DNA of 64,000 nucleotides from JBBRZM01 sp963813635 (GCA_963813635.1 CAWEZO010000002.1:124001-188000), one strand, 5' to 3'; positions 37,933 through 47,193 are shown, counted from the stretch's first letter. The notes: a model not told the origin generated them from the sequence alone. A program made the numbers and translations.

Positions 37933-38668
37933 TCACGAGCGGCGACCGAGGAGCAGCAACTCGGTTGCGTCGAGATCGGGCGCGTGCGCGCGGTATCGAC
38001 CCGGGGTCACGCCGTGAATCGCTTGCACGTCGACACCGTTGGCTCGCGCGAGCAGCTCGAGCTCCCGCGGGGTGAAGCACGTCGTCCAAAGGTCGAACTC
38101 CTGCTCCACGCCGGCGTCGTTTCGCACCGTCGCCCGCTCGTGCAACACCCCGGTCGCGACATCGAACGACTCGAAGGCCTCGAGGAAATGGACCACGAAC
38201 GCGGCCGAGAACGCCGAGATCGCCAGTGCGCCACCCGGCCGCACCGATCGCGCGATTCGGCCGAACACGTCGAGCTCATCACGGCCGCCGAGGAGGCCGA
38301 ACCCGCCCTGGCAGAGACAGATTGCGGCGTCGAACTCGCCGTCGTACGCGAGGTCGCGCACATCCGCCAGTTCGAACACGCGCGGTGAGACTTTCCTCGG
38401 CGGCGGCATCGCGGGCCAGCGTGATGAACTCCTCGGAACGGTCGACGCCGACGACGTCGAAGCCGCGACGGGCGAGCGCAAGAGCATGACGTCCGGGGCC
38501 GCAGCCGACGTCGAGCACGCGCATCGGCGCTTCCAGTGCGATCGCCTCGACGAGAAACCCGACCTCTTGCTCGGTGCCCTTCGTGAACGAGTTCCGGAGG
38601 TACGCCGGACCCAGAAACCTCGCGACCGGACCGAACCAATTGCCCTCGGGCATGGGCACGATCGACAA
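37933..38668 (-). CDS. Class I SAM-dependent methyltransferase (single-base frameshift)
   Basis: About 245 residues are encoded in two frames. The first part has the SAM loop VLDVGCGPGRHALALA and VVGVDRSEEF. The second has FDAAICLCQGGFGLL, RPGGALAISAFS and a C-terminal LLLLGRR. The join is near 38395, where one extra base converts AARDAAA-PRKVSPRVFEL into a premature end. The gene starts one base after the polA stop codon, so it is translated with polA. The methylated substrate is unknown. A real mutation is possible, but the coding signal is undegraded on both sides. Confidence 0.8.
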
Positions 38669-41325
38669 CTACTTCGCGTCCGCCCAGGTCGCGCCGAAGC
38701 CGATGTCGACGGCGAGCGGCACCTTCAGCTCGCACACCGACTCCATGACCTCGCGTACGAGCGCCTCCGCCTGCTCCCGCTCGTCGAGCGGCACCTCCAA
38801 CACGAGCTCGTCGTGGACTGTGAGCAGCATGCGTGTGCGCAACCCGGCATTTTCGAGCGCGCGGTCGAGCGCGACCATCGCCAGCTTGAACACGTCGGCG
38901 GCCGAACCCTGCACCGGCGCGTTCTGTGCCATGCGTTCACCCATCTGGCGGATCCGGTAGTTGTCGGACGCGAGCTCGCTGATCTGGCGCCGGCGCCCGA
39001 ACATCGTGGTCGTGTAGCCGACCGACCTCGCTTCCTCCACCGTGCGATCCATGAACGCCTTCACGTTGGGGAAGCTCGCGAAGTAGTTGTCGAGGATCTC
39101 GCGCGCCTCTTCGGTGCTGACGCCGAGCCGCTGGCCGAGGCCGTAGGCCTCCATGCCGTAGGCGAGCCCGTAGTTGACGACCTTGGCGAAACGACGCTGT
39201 GGCGCATCGACGTCGGCCTCGCCCACGCCGAAGACGCGCCGCGGCGGTGGTCGTATGCACGTCGGCACGCCGCTCGAACGCGTCGATCAGACCGGGGTCG
39301 TCCGACAGGTGCGCCAGGATCCGCAGCTCGATCTGCGAGTAGTCGGCCGTCATCAGTCCCGAGCCCTCGTCGGCGACGAACGCGCGTCGCATCTCGCGAC
39401 CGGCGGCGGTTCGCACGGGCACGTTCTGCAGGTTGGGTGCCTCGCTCGAGATGCGTCCGGTGGTGGTGTCGGTCTGCTTCAGCGTGGCGTGGATGCGACC
39501 GTCGGGACCGATCAGTGGCGGCAACGCGTCGGCATAGGTGCTGCGCAGCTTCTCGACGTCGCGATAGCGCAACAGCGCGTCGAGGATCGGATGGTCGTTG
39601 ACCAGGGCCATCTTCTGCAACGAGTCGGCGTCGGTTGACGGGCCAGTCTTCGTCTTCTTCACCGGTGTGAGCCCGAGCTTGTCGAACAGCACGACCCGCA
39701 GCTGCGGAGTGGAATTGACGTTGAACTGCTCCCCCGCCGCCGCGTACACCTCGCCCATGTACTGCTCGCACTGCGCCGCGAGCTCGGCCCGCAGCTCCTC
39801 GAGAAACTCCCGGTCGATCTTCACCCCGGCGTCTTCCATGCCGGCGAGCACGCGGACGAGCGGACGCTCGATGCGCTCGTAGAGATCGGTCAGCTCTCGT
39901 GCATCGAGCGCGTCGGCAAGCACCGTCGCGAGACCCAGGACGGCTACCGCCCGCCGGCCCGTCTCCTCGACCCCGCTCTCGCCGTCGAGGTCGAGCGTGC
40001 CTTCCTCCGCGTCGGGTGAGCGCACTTCGAGCGAGAGGAACCGCTGCGCGAGCGCCTCGAGCAGGTACTTCCCCTCCCCCGGGTCGAGGAGGTACGCCAT
40101 GATCGCAGTGTCGTGGTGCAAGGAACGCACGTCGACGCCGAGTCCGTGCATCAGCTCCTTGGCCCGGTGCGCGACCAACGGCGGCCCGCCGGCGCCGAGC
40201 GAGCGCGGCGAGCGCCTTGTGCACCTTCTCGTCGCGCACCAGCTCGCCGTGGAGGTAATCCACGTGACCGTCGTCGCGTGCCACCGCGAGGCCCACGAGC
40301 GCGCTCGTGACCGGCGCGGCTTCCCAACGCAGGTCGAGCGCGTAGCGAGTGCCGGCTTCCACCACTGCGTGCAGCACTGCGAGCGCCGCCTTCGCGTCGC
40401 GGGCGACCGTGACCTCCACCTCGAGCGTCTCCGAATCCTCGACTGCCGCGGCCTCGCCGACGGCGTCGAGCATCCGCTGCCAGATCGTGCGGAACGCGAG
40501 CTGGTCGAACAGCACGCGCACCTGCTCCCGGTCCCACGCACCCTGACTGAGCTCGTCGGGCTTCACCCCGAGATCGAGATCGCAGCGCAGCAACGACATC
40601 TCGCGGTTCTTGAGGACGCGGTCGCGCATCTCGTCGAGGTTCTGCCGCTGCTTCGGTGGCAGCTCGTCGAGGTGCTCCAGGATCGCTTCGAGCGTGCCGT
40701 AGGTGGCCACGAGCTTCGAGGCGGTCTTCTCGCCGATGCCGGGCACACCGGGCAGGTTGTCGCTCGTGTCGCCGCGCAGCGCCGCGTATTCGGGGTACTG
40801 CACCGGTGTGACGCCGGTGCGCTCGAAGATGCCGGCTTCGTCGTAGAGCACGTAGTCGGACACGCCCCGCCGGTTGTACAGCACTTTGACGTGCGGGTCT
40901 TCGACGAGTTGGTAGGCGTCGCGGTCGCCGGTCACGACGACCACGTCGATGCCGGCGTCACGGGCCCGCCGGGCCAGCGTGCCGATCACGTCATCGGCCT
41001 CGACGCCCTCGACTTCGAGGACGGGAATGCGCAGCGCGTCGAGCACCTCGCGGATGAGCGGCATCTGGGAGCGAAAGACGTCGGGTGTCGCCTTTCGGCC
41101 CGCCTTGTACTCGGCGTCCATCGCGTCGCGAAAGGTCGGTCCGGGAGCGTCGAACGCAACCGCGATGTACTCGGGCTGCTCGTCGGCGAGCACTTTCACG
41201 AGCATCGACGTGAAGCCGTACACCGCGTTGGTGATCGTGCCGTCGGACGTGGCGAGGTCGGTGGGCAGCGCGTAGAACGCGCGGAAGGCGAGCGAGTGCC
41301 CGTCGAGCAGCAGCAGCTTCGGCAT
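38669..41325 (-). CDS. polA: DNA polymerase I (two frameshifts)
   Basis: The enzyme of about 885 residues acts in repair and Okazaki-fragment maturation. It has an N-terminal 5'-3' flap exonuclease domain (LLLDGHSLAFRAFYAL, VEADDVIGTLA, GDTSDNLPGVPGIGEKTA), a central degenerate 3'-5' exonuclease domain, and a polymerase domain with motif A TADYSQIELRI, an O-helix RFAKVVNYGLAYG and motif C LTVHDELVLEV. The frame breaks near 40200 (ALAALLGAGGPPLVAH after removing one base) and near 39240 (TTAARVFGVGE). The O-helix has Tyr where most enzymes have Phe. The proofreading DxE is replaced by LDLRWE, so proofreading is probably lost. The start is at MPKLLLLDG. Confidence 0.93.
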
Positions 41326-41390
41326 CACGCCGATGCTATGCCGAGCGCTCCGGCACGATTCCGTGCGCACGCCTTCGGTGCGCCGGGCGG

Positions 41391-41995
41391 CTACGGCGTG
41401 ATCGTGCCGTCAACGACCTGCTCGGCGACGCGGCGCACCTTCACCCGCCGGTTCATCGCCTCGGTCTGCAGGAAGCGCCACGCGTCCTGCTCGCTCAACT
41501 TGTGGTCGTCCATGAGGACGGCCCTTTGCCCGGTCGATGATCTTGCGGGCCTCGAGCCGTTCCTCGAGGTCACCGACGCTCGCGCTCCAGCGAGCTCAGC
41601 TCGGCGTGCCGGCCGAGCGCGACCTCGATCGCAGGAATCAGGTCGCTCTTCTGGAACGGCTTGACGATGTAGCTCGATCGCCCCGGCGTCGCGGGCGCCT
41701 GCTCGACCAGGTCGCGCTGGGAGAACGCGGTGAGGATCAGCACGGCGGCGAGACGTTCACCGGCGATGTGGCGCGCCGCGGAGAGGCCGTCGAGGCCGGG
41801 CATCTTGATGTCGAGGATCGCGAGGTCGGGCTGGAGCCGACGCACCAGCTCGACGGCTTCGTCACCGCGGCCGGTCTCGCCCACGACCTCGTAGCCCTCC
41901 TCTTCGAGGAGCTCCTTGAGGTCGAGGCGGATGATCGCCTCGTCTTCGGCGATCACGACTCGGGTGCGCGCGGTCGGAGTAGGGGTGTCGGGCAC
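41391..41995 (-). CDS. pdtaR: ANTAR-domain response regulator, PdtaR-like (frameshifted)
   Basis: The protein of about 200 residues has an N-terminal receiver domain with IAEDEAIIRLDL, the phosphoacceptor in AILDIKMPGLDG, the switch Thr in ILTAFS and Lys in YIVKPFQ. A C-terminal ANTAR RNA-binding domain (EARKIIDRAKG, LMDDHKLSEQDAWRFLQTEAMNRR) follows. ANTAR regulators bind paired stem-loops to release terminators. Several single-base insertions interrupt the frame: near 41522, near 41583, and a compensating set near 41670-41690 that garbles the segment before YIVKPF. With them removed the protein is a normal PdtaR homologue. In mycobacteria pdtaR also lies close to polA. Confidence 0.85.
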
Positions 41996-42010
41996 GAGAG
42001 CGGACTCCGG

Positions 42011-42319
42011 TCAGGGGGCGGACAGCTCGGCGGCCATCCGGTCGAGCAGGAGTCGGATCCTGCTCGCGGAGCAGGGCGGCGATCGAACGGCGCGAGCGCG
42101 TCGCGGTGACGGGCCAGGGCGTCGGCGTGCCGGCGGGCCTCCCGCGCCTCGGCGACGTCGGCCAGCGGCGTCTCGGCGACGAGCGCCCGCAGCCGGGCGT
42201 CTTCGGCCTCCTCCTCGAGGAACGACGAGCTGCTCCTCGGTGACGGCGAGCTCGGCGCGCAGGCGCTTGAGCCGCTCGCTCACGTCCACGAGGCGCCGCT
42301 GGAGGATCGACTGGCTCAT
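42011..42319 (-). CDS. Small coiled-coil protein (three single-base insertions)
   Basis: After removing one extra base at each of about 42225, 42089 and 42055, the sequence reads as a continuous helical protein of about 100 residues. It is rich in Glu, Arg, Ala and Leu, beginning MSQSILQRRLVDVSERLKRL and ending LLDRMAAELSAP. As printed, the middle reads as Arg/Gly/Pro-rich nonsense. Length and composition suggest a dimeric coiled coil. It is the first gene upstream of the ANTAR regulator on the same strand, 15 bases apart, so a functional link is possible. I do not recognise a named family. Confidence 0.7.
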   Translation of the reverse strand: MSQSILQRRLVDVSERLKRLRAELAVTEEQLVVPRGGGRRRPAAGARRRDAAGRRRRGAGGPPARRRPGPSPRRARAVRSPPCSASRIRLLLDRMAAELSAP

Positions 42320-42405
42320 GGCGGTCATTCTACGGGCGCAGTCGGTCCGGCGTCGCCCCCTTGGGCGTGGCCGTGAAGTTCCCGGGCGAGTCCGTGCCGA
42401 GGCAC

Positions 42406-43585
42406 ATGGCCCGATGGCGCATCCCGATCTTCACCCAGGAGCACGACGAGCTGCGCGAGGCGGTCCGCCGCTTCGTCGACAAGGAGCTCCGACCCCACGT
42501 CGACGAGTGGGAGGACGCCGGCTTCTTCCCCGACGACGTCTTCCGCCGGTGCGGCGAGCTCGGCTTCCTCGGGCTCCACTACCCCGAGCGCTGGGGCGGC
42601 TCCGGCGGCGACCTCGCCTCCGGGCTCGTCTTCGTGGAGGAGCTCGCCCGCTGCGGGTGCGGCGGCGATCGCCGATGGCGATCGTCGGTGCAGACCCACA
42701 TGTGCACCCCGGCCCTCGCCGAGTTCGGTACCGACGAGCTGCGCGAGCGGTACCTGCGCCCGGCGATCGCCGGCGAGAAGATCGGCGCGATCGCGATCAC
42801 CGAGCCCGACGCCGGCTCCGACGTCGCCGGCATCACGACCCGGGCGTGCGCGATGGCGACACCTGGGTGATCAACGGCCGCAAGCTCTTCATCACGAACG
42901 GGGTCCGCGCCGACTTCCTCACGCTCGTCGTGCAGACCGAACCCGGCTCCGGGCATCGCGGCATCTCGCTGTTCATCGTCGACACCGCATCTTCCCGGCG
43001 TGTCGGTGTCGCGCAAGCTCGCGAAGCTCGGGATGCTGGCGAGCGACACGGCCGAGATCGCGCTCGACGACGTGGTCGTGTCCCGCACGCGAACTTGATC
43101 GGCACCGAACCCGGGAGGGTTTCGCGCAGCTGATGTGGCAGCTCCAGTACGAGCGGCTGTCCGGCGCCGCCGGCATCGCATCGGCCGGCGCAGCGAGATC
43201 CTCGACGAGACGATCGCCTACGCGCGTGAACGCCGGACGTTCGGACGGCCGATCGCGGATCACCAGGTGATCGCGCACAAGCTCGCCGACGCCGCGACCG
43301 AGCTCGAGGCGGCGCGGGCGTTGCGTGTACTGACGGCGTCTGGCGGATCCAGCAGGGCGAGTACCCCGTCGCCGAGATCTCGATGGCCAAGAAGTACTGC
43401 GCGCGCAGGTCGCACAACCGGTCGTCGACGCCTGCCTCCAGGTGCACGGCGGCGCCGGCTACATGCACGAGCTCCCCGTGAGCCGCGCGTTTCGCGACGC
43501 CCGCCTCCAGCGCATCGGCGCCGGCACCGACGAGATCATGAACGAGGTCATCGCCAAGCGGTTCGGGATCTCGAGCGGTAGCTGA
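42406..43585 (+). CDS. Acyl-CoA dehydrogenase (many frameshifts)
   Basis: The reconstructed protein of about 385 residues is an FAD-dependent acyl-CoA dehydrogenase. Visible are an N-terminal helical domain (FTQEHDELREAVRRFVDKEL), the flavin-binding ITEPDAGSDVAGI and WVINGRKLFITNG, LGMLASDTAEI, ETIAYARERRTFGRPI, and the C-terminal VHGGAGYMHELPVSRAFRDARLQRIGAGTDEI, which I quote only in parts. At least eight single-base changes interrupt it, near 42655-42695 (three that compensate), 42845, 42988, 43090, 43118, 43185, 43330 and 43405. The amino-acid signal in each frame is intact, which argues for poor consensus here over a decayed gene. The catalytic Glu cannot be fixed without a clean sequence. 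Confidence 0.82.
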
Positions 43586-43627
43586 GCTTCCGTTGCGCCG
43601 CAGTCCAGGCCCGGCGAGAATCGACTC

Positions 43628-44023
43628 ATGAAACCCCTCGGCGTCCATCACGTCGCTCTCAACGTGTCCGACGTGGACAAGAGCGTCGCGTTCTACACCG
43701 GCCTTCTCGGCGGCACGCTTCGTGACGACCGGCCTGACTTCGGGTTTCGCGGGGCCTGGATGAACCTTGGCACCCAACAGGTCCATCTGATCGAAGCGCC
43801 CGCCCCGGCGAACCTCGGCCAGCACTTTGCGATTCATGTTGACGATCTCGACGCCGTAGTGGACGAGCTGCGGTCGAAGGGCCTCGACGTGACCGACCCT
43901 GCCGACGTTGGGCCCGACCGCCAGGCGTTCCTCGATGACCCGGCCGGAAATGTCGTCGAGCTACACGAGGTCGGCACAGCCGCCTCGCAGGTGGCCGAGC
44001 AGTCGAGGCGGCGGCCGAGATAG
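43628..44023 (+). CDS. VOC (glyoxalase-fold) protein
   Basis: The 131-residue protein has the two beta-alpha-beta-beta-beta units of the VOC superfamily: VHHVALNVSDVDKSVAFYTGLLGG at the start (His metal ligand), then QQVHLIE, FAIHVDDLDAVVDEL and a final DPAGNVVELHE that holds the last Glu ligand. Members include glyoxalase I, dioxygenases and resistance proteins, and the reaction cannot be specified. The last 15 residues are encoded inside the start of the 24-bp minisatellite, and the first unit supplies the TAG stop, so the natural C-terminus may be shorter. Confidence 0.8.
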   Translation: MKPLGVHHVALNVSDVDKSVAFYTGLLGGTLRDDRPDFGFRGAWMNLGTQQVHLIEAPAPANLGQHFAIHVDDLDAVVDELRSKGLDVTDPADVGPDRQAFLDDPAGNVVELHEVGTAASQVAEQSRRRPR

Positions 44024-44110
44024 ACCGCGAGGCGGCGGCCGAGATAGACCGCGAGGCGGCGGCCGAGATAGACCGCGAGGCGGCGGCCGAGATAGACCGC
44101 GAGGCGGCGG
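44005..44110. repeat. 24-bp minisatellite, four full units plus 10 bases
   Basis: The unit GAGGCGGCGGCCGAGATAGA plus CCGC is repeated at 44005, 44029, 44053 and 44077 without a single mismatch, followed by a 10-base partial unit. Being 24 bases long, it keeps reading frames. On the minus strand it encodes AVYLGRRL in each unit. Confidence 0.97.
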
Positions 44111-44301
44111 ATGCCGTCGGCATCGACCTCGAACACATCGGCGACCGCCGTCGTCGTGCCGTTCATACGAAGCGCGATCTCGACGGCAACCCGGTTGCCG
44201 TCGACGACCAGCGGTCCGGGCCGCGGTTCGAGGTCGGCGAACTGGAACGCGGTGTCGCGGTAGCTTCCCTTCTCGATCGTGGCCTCCGCGTATCCCCCCA
44301 T
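44005..44301 (-). pseudogene. SnoaL-like (NTF2 fold) protein fragment ending in the minisatellite
   Basis: The segment reads GGYAEATIEKGSYRDTAFQF, then LVVDGNRVAVEIALRMNGTT and VADVFEVDADGIRRLAVYL, the middle and C-terminal strands of a SnoaL/ketosteroid-isomerase-like domain. The N-terminal helices expected before it are missing. The same frame continues upstream to a stop codon at 44383, which is also the end of the lipoprotein gene. At its 3' end the frame runs into four AVYLGRRL repeats and then into antisense of the VOC gene. It could be a truncated gene or a domain cut off from the lipoprotein by an error. Confidence 0.5.
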
Positions 44302-44382
44302 CAGCTGAGCGCCGGGCTCGGGCGGCGCGGGGTCGCCGCCGGCTTCGGTGCCGCAGGAACCGAAGCCCTTTGCCGCGGCTCG

Positions 44383-45143
44383 TCACCCGGCGCCGCACGG
44401 GACTCGGAACGACTCGAACGGCGAGCCGCCGTTCGGCCGGTCGATCGAGGCGTTGCTTACGACGAGCTCGGCCATCGACTCGAACCCAACGCCGCCGCCG
44501 GCGCCGCCAAAGTTGTACGGGTCGCGCGCGATGCCGCCGCGACGCACGAAGATCTTGGCGGTCTTTCCGTTCGTCAGGCTGCCCTCTCCCTCGCAACGCA
44601 ACGAGTACGTGTGCGGCGAAGCACCGGCGCGGTTATGGCCTTCTCCGCCGACGATCGGTGAACCGTCGAGCGCAACGAAGACGTGCTCGCTCCTGGCCGC
44701 GTGATGTGCGGTACTCGTCGCGGTCGTCGGCGAGGTGTGCGCGACGTCGTACACGCACGCACCGACAGCACGGGGGATGTCGGTCGCGCCACCATGACGC
44801 GCCTGCTCGATGAGGGCGTCGTACACAGCGGGCACGTCACCGTCGACCGCGAAGAAGGCAATCCAACCGTCGCCGCTCGGCATGTGTGCGGGAGGGCTCG
44901 TCTTCTGGGGAAGGTCGTGCCGAGGAGCCGCGCGCCGTCGGGCACGGTGAAGCCGTCGCCAATCGAGGTGCCCCGGCCCTTCGTCGCACCGTCGAGTAAC
45001 GGCACGACGTTCGTCGGTTGCGAGCTGCTTCGGCTGCTCGCCGTATGTGTTCCGGAGCTGCCGCAGGCCGTTGCCGCGACGGCGACCACGAGACCGAGTA
45101 CTCGGGAACGTGTGCAACGCCGGGCGCTCGTCGAACCAGACAC
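44383..45143 (-). CDS. Secreted lipoprotein of unknown function (frameshifted)
   Basis: The N-terminus has a basic stretch, a hydrophobic helix and a lipobox-like VAVAATAC, so the mature protein should be lipid-anchored at the Cys. A Ser/Thr-rich linker and a soluble domain of about 180 residues follow (GDGWIAFFAVDGDVPAVYDAL, SEHVFVALDGSPIVGGEGHN, TYSLRCEGEGSLTNG). The frame changes near 44918, inside a C-run, so a homopolymer miscount is likely. I do not recognise the family. In the same frame beyond the stop lies the SnoaL-like fragment, so the gene could originally have been longer. Confidence 0.6.
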
Positions 45144-45341
45144 GTCTCACCAGGGTGGCCCGAGTTTCATGGCGACGAACGAGCGCCGCCGGGGGTGCGC
45201 CTCCCGGCCTGCTCGGGCCTTCCACGCTTCTGCCGAGGCCCGATCGGGCCGGGCGAGCCGGGAGTCACGTCGGTAGGGCTCAAGCGCACCCACCCTGGTG
45301 GTCGACACAATCACCAGAGCCGCCAACAAAGGCGACACCAC

Positions 45342-45371
45342 TTGACACTATTTGTACCTTTTAGCTATCCT
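45342..45371 (+). promoter_or_regulatory. Consensus promoter placing the M23 transcript start at its ATG
   Basis: A perfect -35 TTGACA at 45342-45347 and a -10-like TATCCT at 45366-45371 are separated by 18 bases, in a locally AT-rich patch. The ATG of the peptidase gene lies only nine bases after the -10, so transcription would begin at or next to the start codon, giving a leaderless mRNA. No ribosome binding site is visible, which agrees. Confidence 0.65.
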
Positions 45372-45380
45372 GGTTCATTG

Positions 45381-46469
45381 ATGCAGGGAATCGTTCGTCA
45401 CGCGTGTTCTGTCCTCGCGCTCACGGCCCTGATCGTCGCGGGCACGGCCCTTCCCAGTGGGGCCGCGCCGCCGCTCGCTCCCCCCGATCCGCTGGCAGCT
45501 GCCAAGACGGCGCTGGCCGACAGCCAAGCTGCCGCCCAGGATGCCGCGACGAAGTATGCGGCGGCGCAGTCCGAACAGGCCAGGCTCGAAGCCGAGGTCG
45601 CGAAGCTCGAGATCGAGATCCCGCGCCTCACGGCCCGGGCCAAGCAGTTGCGGACGAATGTGCGCGAACGTGCGGCTGACCTCTACACCCACGACAGCAC
45701 CGGCTCACTTCTCGACGCGCTGAATTCCGGCGACCTCCAGGATGCGGCACGCGGTGCGACGCAGCTCACTGCCAGCGTCGCCGACCACGACAACCACATG
45801 ATCGGCGACCTCAAGAGCACGGTGAAGCGTCAGGAAGCCCAACAGAAGCAGCTCGCGCAAGCCAAGGGCGCCGAGGACGAGGTCGTCGCCGCGTTGGCGC
45901 AGGAACAGGCGCAGCTCGCGGCCAGCCTGGCGGTCGCGGCCAAGGCGTGGCAGCAGTTGCAGGCCATCGCGGACACGCAAGCGTTCCTCGCCGGCGCCGG
46001 AGCGGTGGGCGCGGCCGCGGGCCAGGTCAACACCGGCGCCACCTTGTGCCCGGTGCAGGGCCCGGTCGTCTTCACCAACGACTGGGGTCAGCCCCGCTCG
46101 GGCGGCCGCACGCACAAGGGCAACGACATCTTCGGCATCCTCGGCACGCCCGACATCGCGATCGTTCCGGGCACCATCACCCAACAGACCGGCGGGCTCG
46201 GCGGCAACGCCGTATGGCTGCAGGGCGACGACGGGGTGGCGTACTACTACGCGCACCTCGACAGCTTCTTCGGGGTCTTTCCCCGTCGCGTCAACAGGGG
46301 TGACGTGGTCGGATTCCTCGGCGCCACCGGCAACGCCGCCGGCGGCGCTTCGCACACCCACTTCGAGATACACCCCGGCACTGCCAGCGATCCTGCAGTG
46401 AACCCCTTCCCCACGCTCAGCGTGCTGTGCGCGCTCAACCTGGCGTTCGGCCTGCCGCCGAAGCCTTAG
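45381..46469 (+). CDS. Secreted M23 (LytM) peptidase with coiled coil
   Basis: The 362-residue protein has a signal peptide (VLALTALIVAGTALPSGAAP) and a coiled coil of about 150 residues rich in Ala, Gln and Lys. A C-terminal LytM metallopeptidase domain follows. The zinc ligands appear intact: the His and Asp of THKGNDIFG and the HxH of SHTHFEIH, with YAHLDSF as supporting motif. Such enzymes cut peptidoglycan cross-bridges or activate other hydrolases during division. It has its own strong promoter. The C-terminal domain is paralogous to the next gene, which is convergent and overlaps it by four bases. Confidence 0.9.
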   Translation: MQGIVRHACSVLALTALIVAGTALPSGAAPPLAPPDPLAAAKTALADSQAAAQDAATKYAAAQSEQARLEAEVAKLEIEIPRLTARAKQLRTNVRERAADLYTHDSTGSLLDALNSGDLQDAARGATQLTASVADHDNHMIGDLKSTVKRQEAQQKQLAQAKGAEDEVVAALAQEQAQLAASLAVAAKAWQQLQAIADTQAFLAGAGAVGAAAGQVNTGATLCPVQGPVVFTNDWGQPRSGGRTHKGNDIFGILGTPDIAIVPGTITQQTGGLGGNAVWLQGDDGVAYYYAHLDSFFGVFPRRVNRGDVVGFLGATGNAAGGASHTHFEIHPGTASDPAVNPFPTLSVLCALNLAFGLPPKP

Positions 46470-46966
46470 CGGTTGGGGCAGATCAGCAGGAGCGTCGGGT
46501 ACGGGTTGATCGGGTCGCCGTTGTGCGGGTGGATCTCGAAATGCGTGTGGGTCGGACCGCCGGCCGCGTCACCCGAGTTCCCCATGTAGCCGATCACGTC
46601 ACCGCGGTGCACGTGAGCCCCGTCAGGGACTGCGGGCGGCCATTCGAAGTGGGCGTAGAAGTATGCGTTGCCGTCATCGCCGGAGAACCACACTGCGTTC
46701 CCGCTGCGCGCGCCGAACCGGACGCCGACAACACCGGCGACGACCGCGACGACGGGCGTGCCGCGCGGCGCCATGACGTCGTTGCCTTCGTGGATCTGAC
46801 CTCCCGCTCGCGGCGCGTGCCAGTCGTTGCTAAAGGCGACGTGACCATTGACCGGACAGACCATCGACGACGCGGTGGTCAGCGGCGGACCCGCTGAGCA
46901 GCCCGCGAGGGCGAACGTTCCGAGGACACATGACAACGCGGCGGTTCCAACGGTTCGTTTCATCAT
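46466..46966 (-). CDS. Lipoprotein M23 (LytM) peptidase
   Basis: The 166-residue protein has a short signal sequence ending in the lipobox LAGC, so it should be lipid-anchored, and then a LytM domain with no coiled coil. Zinc ligands are visible in IHEGNDVMA (His, Asp) and THTHFEIH (HxH), with FYAHFEW between. It is clearly a paralogue of the neighbouring peptidase: both share CPV.G.V.F.NDW at the start and NP.PTL at the end, with a Cys near each end that could pair. Tandem ATGs at 46966 and 46963 are both possible starts; no ribosome binding site is obvious. Confidence 0.88.
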   Translation of the reverse strand: MMKRTVGTAALSCVLGTFALAGCSAGPPLTTASSMVCPVNGHVAFSNDWHAPRAGGQIHEGNDVMAPRGTPVVAVVAGVVGVRFGARSGNAVWFSGDDGNAYFYAHFEWPPAVPDGAHVHRGDVIGYMGNSGDAAGGPTHTHFEIHPHNGDPINPYPTLLLICPNR

Positions 46967-47044
46967 GTGTGTTATGTCGACATTCCCGCACCGATGCTTG
47001 AAGCGCGCGTCATTCGGAACGCGGCACGATACTCTCGACAACCG

Positions 47045-47128
47045 GCCCGGATGGCGGAATCGGCAGACGCGACGGACTCAAAATCCGTTGCCCGCAAGGG
47101 TGTGAGGGTTCAAATCCCTCTCCGGGCA
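47045..47128 (+). tRNA. tRNA-Leu (anticodon CAA)
   Basis: The 84-base sequence folds as a class II tRNA: acceptor stem GCCCGGA/TCCGGGC, anticodon stem ACGGA/TCCGT with loop CTCAAAA (anticodon CAA, reading UUG), a long variable arm CCC-GCAA-GGG, and T arm GAGGG-TTCAAAT-CCCTC. The CCA end is not encoded; the genome reads ACCCC after the discriminator. An IS110 remnant ends 65 bases downstream. Confidence 0.96.
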
Positions 47129-47193
47129 CCCCGTAAGGACGGGATTTCCGAGGCCCGAGCTCGCTCCGAAACCGCTCCGAAACCGCTCAGCGC

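Noticed and set aside
38039..39601. A plus-strand open frame of about 520 codons
   Set aside because: It lies opposite polA and the methyltransferase and reads as Arg/Ala-rich low-complexity protein.
44005..44110. Possible CRISPR array
   Set aside because: The units are directly adjacent with no spacers, so it is a minisatellite; no cas genes are near.
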